From Thermodesulfovibrio sp. (GTDB lineage: Bacteria > Nitrospirota > Thermodesulfovibrionia > Thermodesulfovibrionales > Thermodesulfovibrionaceae), in the NCBI GenBank assembly GCA_026415995.1, contig JAOAGB010000020.1, positions 1 through 8,634 of the forward strand: DNA of 8,634 nucleotides, given 5' to 3'. The position numbers and the translations under genes were made by a program. Positions 5,892 to 8,634 of the stretch are shown here, in pieces (position 1 is the first letter of the stretch; each line of letters begins with the position of its first letter). The notes beneath the pieces were generated by a model. It was not told the DNA's origin, did not search any database, and saw only the letters and a program-made list of their open reading frames with translations.

Positions 5892-6800
5892 ATGAGCGTG
5901 ATAGATATAATAGGTAATACACCACTTATAAGACTTGATAGAATTAATCCAAATCCTAAGGTTATTTTATATGGTAAATTTGAAGGAGCTAACCCAGGGG
6001 GTTCCATTAAAGACAGAACAGCTCTTTATCTTATAAAAGAAGCAGAAGAAAAGGGATTACTTACGAAGGATAAAATAATTCTTGAACCTACATCTGGAAA
6101 TACAGGCATTGGGCTTGCTATGATAGCAGCTGCTAAGGGATATAGAATAAAACTTGTAATGCCAAAATGTGTAAGCGTGGAACGAAGAAGAGTTCTTGAA
6201 GCATTAAGTGCAGAACTAATTTTGACGCCTGCTGAAGAAAGTACAGACGGAGCAATAAGGCTTGCCCATCAAATTTATGAAGATGCACCTGAACTGTATT
6301 TCATGCCTAATCAGTTTGACAATGAAGCAAACACAAGAGCACATTATGAAACAACAGCTGCGGAGATTATAGAACAAACAAAAGGAGAAATTACCCATTT
6401 TGTAGCAGGAATGGGAACCACAGGAACACTTATGGGAGTAAGTAAGCGCCTTAAAGAATTTAATAGTAATATCCAGATAATAGGGGTTGAACCTGTACCT
6501 GGGCATAGAATTCAAGGCTTAAAAAATCTTTCTGAAAGTATAGTTCCTAAAATATTTGATCCTTCAAGACTTGATGAGAGAATAAATGTTAATGATGAGG
6601 AAGCCTTTGATATAACAAGAAAATTAGCAATGTTTGAAGGTGTGTTTGTTGGTATGTCATCAGGTGCTGCAATGCATGTAGCCCTTAAAAAAGCAAGTGA
6701 AATGAGAAATGGTGTTATTGTTGTAATTTTACCTGACAGAGGAGATAGATATCTTTCAACATCTCTTTTTGCTTCAATCTGTAGTAAATGCCCACCATAA
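5892..6800 (+). CDS. cysM: Cysteine synthase (O-acetylserine sulfhydrylase) family, CysM-like
   Basis: This 302-aa fold type II PLP enzyme has the Schiff-base lysine K40 in NPGGSIKDR, the substrate loop PTSGNTGIG (about 66-74), the cofactor-phosphate glycine loop GMGTTGT (173-179), the GMSSGAA segment (254-260) with the pyridine-nitrogen serine region, and PDRGDRYLST (281-290). It should make L-cysteine from O-acetylserine (or O-phosphoserine) and sulfide or thiosulfate. GGSIKDR, rather than the SVKDR wording, and the approximately 300-aa length favour the CysM-type branch over CysK or cystathionine beta-synthase, but the donor is not decidable by eye. The protein ends in CSKCPP (C297, C300), an unusual CxxC tail. 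It follows thyX by 12 bp but appears to have its own extended -10 promoter and no Shine-Dalgarno sequence. Its end is 2 bp from the convergent TPR gene. Confidence 0.92.
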   Translation: MSVIDIIGNTPLIRLDRINPNPKVILYGKFEGANPGGSIKDRTALYLIKEAEEKGLLTKDKIILEPTSGNTGIGLAMIAAAKGYRIKLVMPKCVSVERRRVLEALSAELILTPAEESTDGAIRLAHQIYEDAPELYFMPNQFDNEANTRAHYETTAAEIIEQTKGEITHFVAGMGTTGTLMGVSKRLKEFNSNIQIIGVEPVPGHRIQGLKNLSESIVPKIFDPSRLDERINVNDEEAFDITRKLAMFEGVFVGMSSGAAMHVALKKASEMRNGVIVVILPDRGDRYLSTSLFASICSKCPP

Positions 6801-6802
6801 AA

Positions 6803-7651
6803 TTATTTATCCTTTAATCTTTCAATTGAAGTAATAACTGAAAGGTCACCGAGTTGATAAAGTTTTTCATATATTTTAACTGCTTCTTTGTATTCTCCTT
6901 TTTGTTCCTTAATTAAGGCAAGATTATAAAGAGCATTTTTATTATTTGGATCAATTGTAAGCACTTTATTAAAAAAATATTCAGCCTTTTCAATTTCTCC
7001 TAATTTTGCCTTTATAACTCCATAGTTTATTAAAGTCTCTTTTGAGTTTTTACTGCTTTTATATGCTAAATCAGCATAATGGTTTGCCTCTTTTAGGTTG
7101 CCAATTAAAAGATAGAGGGTTGCTATTTTGTTTAAAATTCTCTCATCAGCCTTGCCAGTATAATTTATATATTCTTTATATTCATTAATTGCATCGACAA
7201 GAAATCCTTTTTGTTCAAAATCCTGTGCTCTGTAAAGATAATCTGCTCCTTTGAATGTATCAATGGAAATCAGAATACCTTCTTTCTGTCTTTTAGCAAC
7301 TGATAAGCTTGCTTGTTCTGTTTTCTTTAATTGGTGATTTTCTTCTGATACGGTCTTGATTTTTTGTTCTACTGTAGGCATTTTTTGTTTTTCTTTTGTT
7401 TCGGTGTCATCTTGAACTATCTTAGAGTGTTGGGTAACTGTCTGAATATTTTGAGGTATAGTCTGTATTTTTGTAATTTGGGCTTTATCATCAAAGGAGT
7501 GATAGACATTGTAATAATAAACTACTATAAAGCCCATAATTACAAGAAGACTGGAAAGTCCGATTATGAAAAAAAACTTTTTTGATGGTTTCCCCTCTTT
7601 TAAAATTCTTATTAAACCAGGTGGTATGTCTTTTTTAGACTGATCCATCAT
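6803..7651 (-). CDS. Membrane-anchored TPR protein, probable pilus/secretion accessory factor (MshN-like architecture)
   Basis: This 282-aa protein has a short cytoplasmic N-terminus, one membrane segment at about 26-47 (FFFIIGLSSLLVIMGFIVVYY), a polar Gln/Thr/Lys-rich linker (about 52-130), and four TPR-like repeats from about 136 to 275 (YLYRAQDFEQKGFLVDAINEYKE; IATLYLLIGNLKEANHYADLA; GVIKAKLGEIEKAEYFFNKV; ALYNLALIKEQKGEYKEAVKIYEK). The topology is inner-membrane with repeats outside the cytoplasm. The same layout, a single N-terminal helix and C-terminal TPRs, occurs in MshN of MSHA pilus operons. With a pilin-like gene directly upstream, a role in pilus or type II secretion assembly is a reasonable inference, but no diagnostic motif proves it. 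The start overlaps the upstream stop; either of two consecutive ATGs (7649-7651, 7646-7648) may be used, with GGAGG lying 12-15 nt before them. Confidence 0.7.
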   Translation of the reverse strand: MMDQSKKDIPPGLIRILKEGKPSKKFFFIIGLSSLLVIMGFIVVYYYNVYHSFDDKAQITKIQTIPQNIQTVTQHSKIVQDDTETKEKQKMPTVEQKIKTVSEENHQLKKTEQASLSVAKRQKEGILISIDTFKGADYLYRAQDFEQKGFLVDAINEYKEYINYTGKADERILNKIATLYLLIGNLKEANHYADLAYKSSKNSKETLINYGVIKAKLGEIEKAEYFFNKVLTIDPNNKNALYNLALIKEQKGEYKEAVKIYEKLYQLGDLSVITSIERLKDK

Positions 7652-8634
7652 CTATCAGTAAAGCCTCCAGTGGTAAAATTAACTTGACAATTTCCATTAG
7701 TATCTGCAGCCTGAGCTTGAGAGTAAGTTAATGTTTGGAGAAGTTGCCCTGGAGGACAATTACCATGAGTAGAATTATATCTGCTTATACTACCACCACT
7801 TGAAAGTTGTTCTGAAATAGTTATTTCAGAATTATTTACAACAGTAAGACAGGAATTTATTTTGAAATCATATGTTCCTCCTGTCACATTCCATACTCTG
7901 TATGCTGAGCAACCACCTGCAACAGTAGAAGGATTTATTGTTAAAACAAATGCCCTTGAGGCTGTATTACCGTCGTTGTCTTTAACGTAAAATTTTAGAT
8001 TAAATGTGCCTTGAGAAGTTGGAGTTCCTGTAATTGAAAGACTGTCTGCCTGCCCCCAGTTTATTTCATTAAGACAATCAGTTGAAATAGTTGAGGGAGT
8101 AGCAATTAACCCTGAAGGCAAATTCCCTTCACGACACCATCTATATTTTCCACCTGATGAAAAAGTTACTCCTCCTTCAGCATAAATTGTCGAATTGTAA
8201 GAAGATCCTACATAACCATAGGGCAACTCATTATTTAATATCCTAAGTTGAGCCCCCTGACAACCTACTTTTATTCGGAGTTCATCAAGAGTAATCCATT
8301 TAACAATGTCGTCATAAAGTTCCTGACGGTTAATGTCAGCAGGAAAATAATCAATATTTGGAGCATCAGGATATTGAATTATTATAGTAGTATTATTATT
8401 TATTTGTTGCGTCCCTATTGTCTGATTATTATAATTACTACCTCCGCTTACTATTAAAAAGGCAACGTTTTGTATATCTTTATAATTAGTCGAATCTTGA
8501 TAGACTCTTATAGTTATTCTCGTTGTTTTTCTGTCACATATTTTATGCTCTGTACCAGAAGGCAGTTGAACTAAATCATTATCCACAACATAATAAAAAG
8601 GTTTACCCCAAGCATCGTTTGGATTTCGGATTAC
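7648..8634 (-). CDS. Type IV pilin-like/pseudopilin protein with Ig-like (He_PIG-type) domain, N-terminus outside window
   Basis: The frame is open to the right edge, so 328 residues are seen and the N-terminus is missing; a GTG at 8586 is internal and not the likely start. The first visible residues, NPNDAWGKPFYYVVD, match the D-x-W-G-x-P-x-x-Y core of pseudopilins and type IV pilins. YDDIVKWITLDELR (about 107-120) is also typical of prepilin-like proteins. Residues about 130-235 look like a putative Ig domain: LPYGYVGSSY, then YAEGG, LPSGL, LSITGTPTSQGTF and VKDNDGN, ending in FVLTIN. The last 90 residues are Cys-, Ser- and Gly-rich without a known family. Eight cysteines suggest disulfides in an exported protein. 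It may be a minor pilin displaying an adhesin-like domain. A prepilin peptidase site (G-F-T-x4-E) should lie beyond the window. It overlaps the downstream TPR gene. Confidence 0.75.
   Translation of the reverse strand, partial: VIRNPNDAWGKPFYYVVDNDLVQLPSGTEHKICDRKTTRITIRVYQDSTNYKDIQNVAFLIVSGGSNYNNQTIGTQQINNNTTIIIQYPDAPNIDYFPADINRQELYDDIVKWITLDELRIKVGCQGAQLRILNNELPYGYVGSSYNSTIYAEGGVTFSSGGKYRWCREGNLPSGLIATPSTISTDCLNEINWGQADSLSITGTPTSQGTFNLKFYVKDNDGNTASRAFVLTINPSTVAGGCSAYRVWNVTGGTYDFKINSCLTVVNNSEITISEQLSSGGSISRYNSTHGNCPPGQLLQTLTYSQAQAADTNGNCQVNFTTGGFTDR

Noticed and set aside
6216..6515. 99-codon minus-strand frame rich in Cys and Phe.
   Set aside because: It lies wholly opposite the well-conserved cysteine synthase frame and has no start signal.
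8376..8404. AT-rich trinucleotide-like run (TAT/TTA repeats).
   Set aside because: It encodes the low-complexity Asn/Thr/Ile stretch of the pilin-like protein in frame; irregular, so not a true tandem repeat.

Overview
The window is about 8.6 kb of compact, AT-rich bacterial chromosome. It holds eight complete protein genes and two genes cut by the window edges. I found no rRNA, tRNA, insertion sequence, CRISPR array or phage gene. The gene set (ThyX thymidylate synthase, a phosphatase with archaeal-type motifs, a CysM-like cysteine synthase, type IV pilin-like genes, strong A/T bias, almost no intergenic space) suggests a free-living, probably anaerobic and possibly thermophilic bacterium. 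A Thermodesulfovibrio-like Nitrospirota member would fit. That assignment is inference from composition and gene flavour, not a match.

Layout. 2-385 (+) is the 3' end of a superfamily 1 (Pif1/RecD-like) helicase that appears to carry a C-terminal WYL-type domain. 388-1272 (-) is an exported TPR protein. Diverging from it only 22 bp away is 1295-1768 (+), a small nine-cysteine protein of the YkgJ-like metal-binding type. 2661-3449 (-) and 1765-2664 (-) form a translationally overlapping pair: an inositol monophosphatase/fructose bisphosphatase-family enzyme followed by a CDF zinc-type efflux transporter. Divergent from that pair is a biosynthetic operon, hisC (3518-4576), hisB (4579-5154) and thyX (5151-5879), followed by a cysM-like gene (5892-6800) that seems to have its own promoter. 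On the minus strand at the right end are a pilin-like protein with an Ig-like domain (7648 to beyond 8634) and, overlapping it, a membrane-anchored TPR protein (6803-7651). Together they look like part of a type IV pilus or secretion locus.

The most interesting signal is in the start regions. For the five genes whose transcription starts can be guessed (1272-, 1295+, 3449-, 3518+, 5892+), a good -10 hexamer lies 5-12 nt before the start codon and no Shine-Dalgarno sequence is seen. Their mRNAs would be leaderless or nearly so. The operon-internal genes hisB and thyX do have Shine-Dalgarno sequences. Two of the divergent regions have interlocked promoters: overlapping -35 boxes in one, overlapping -10 boxes in the other. 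The cysM promoter is covered by a perfect 15-bp dyad that includes the thyX stop codon. All three convergent gene junctions are within 4 bp and show no intrinsic terminator. I do not see a clear, new multi-gene defence or mobile system here.
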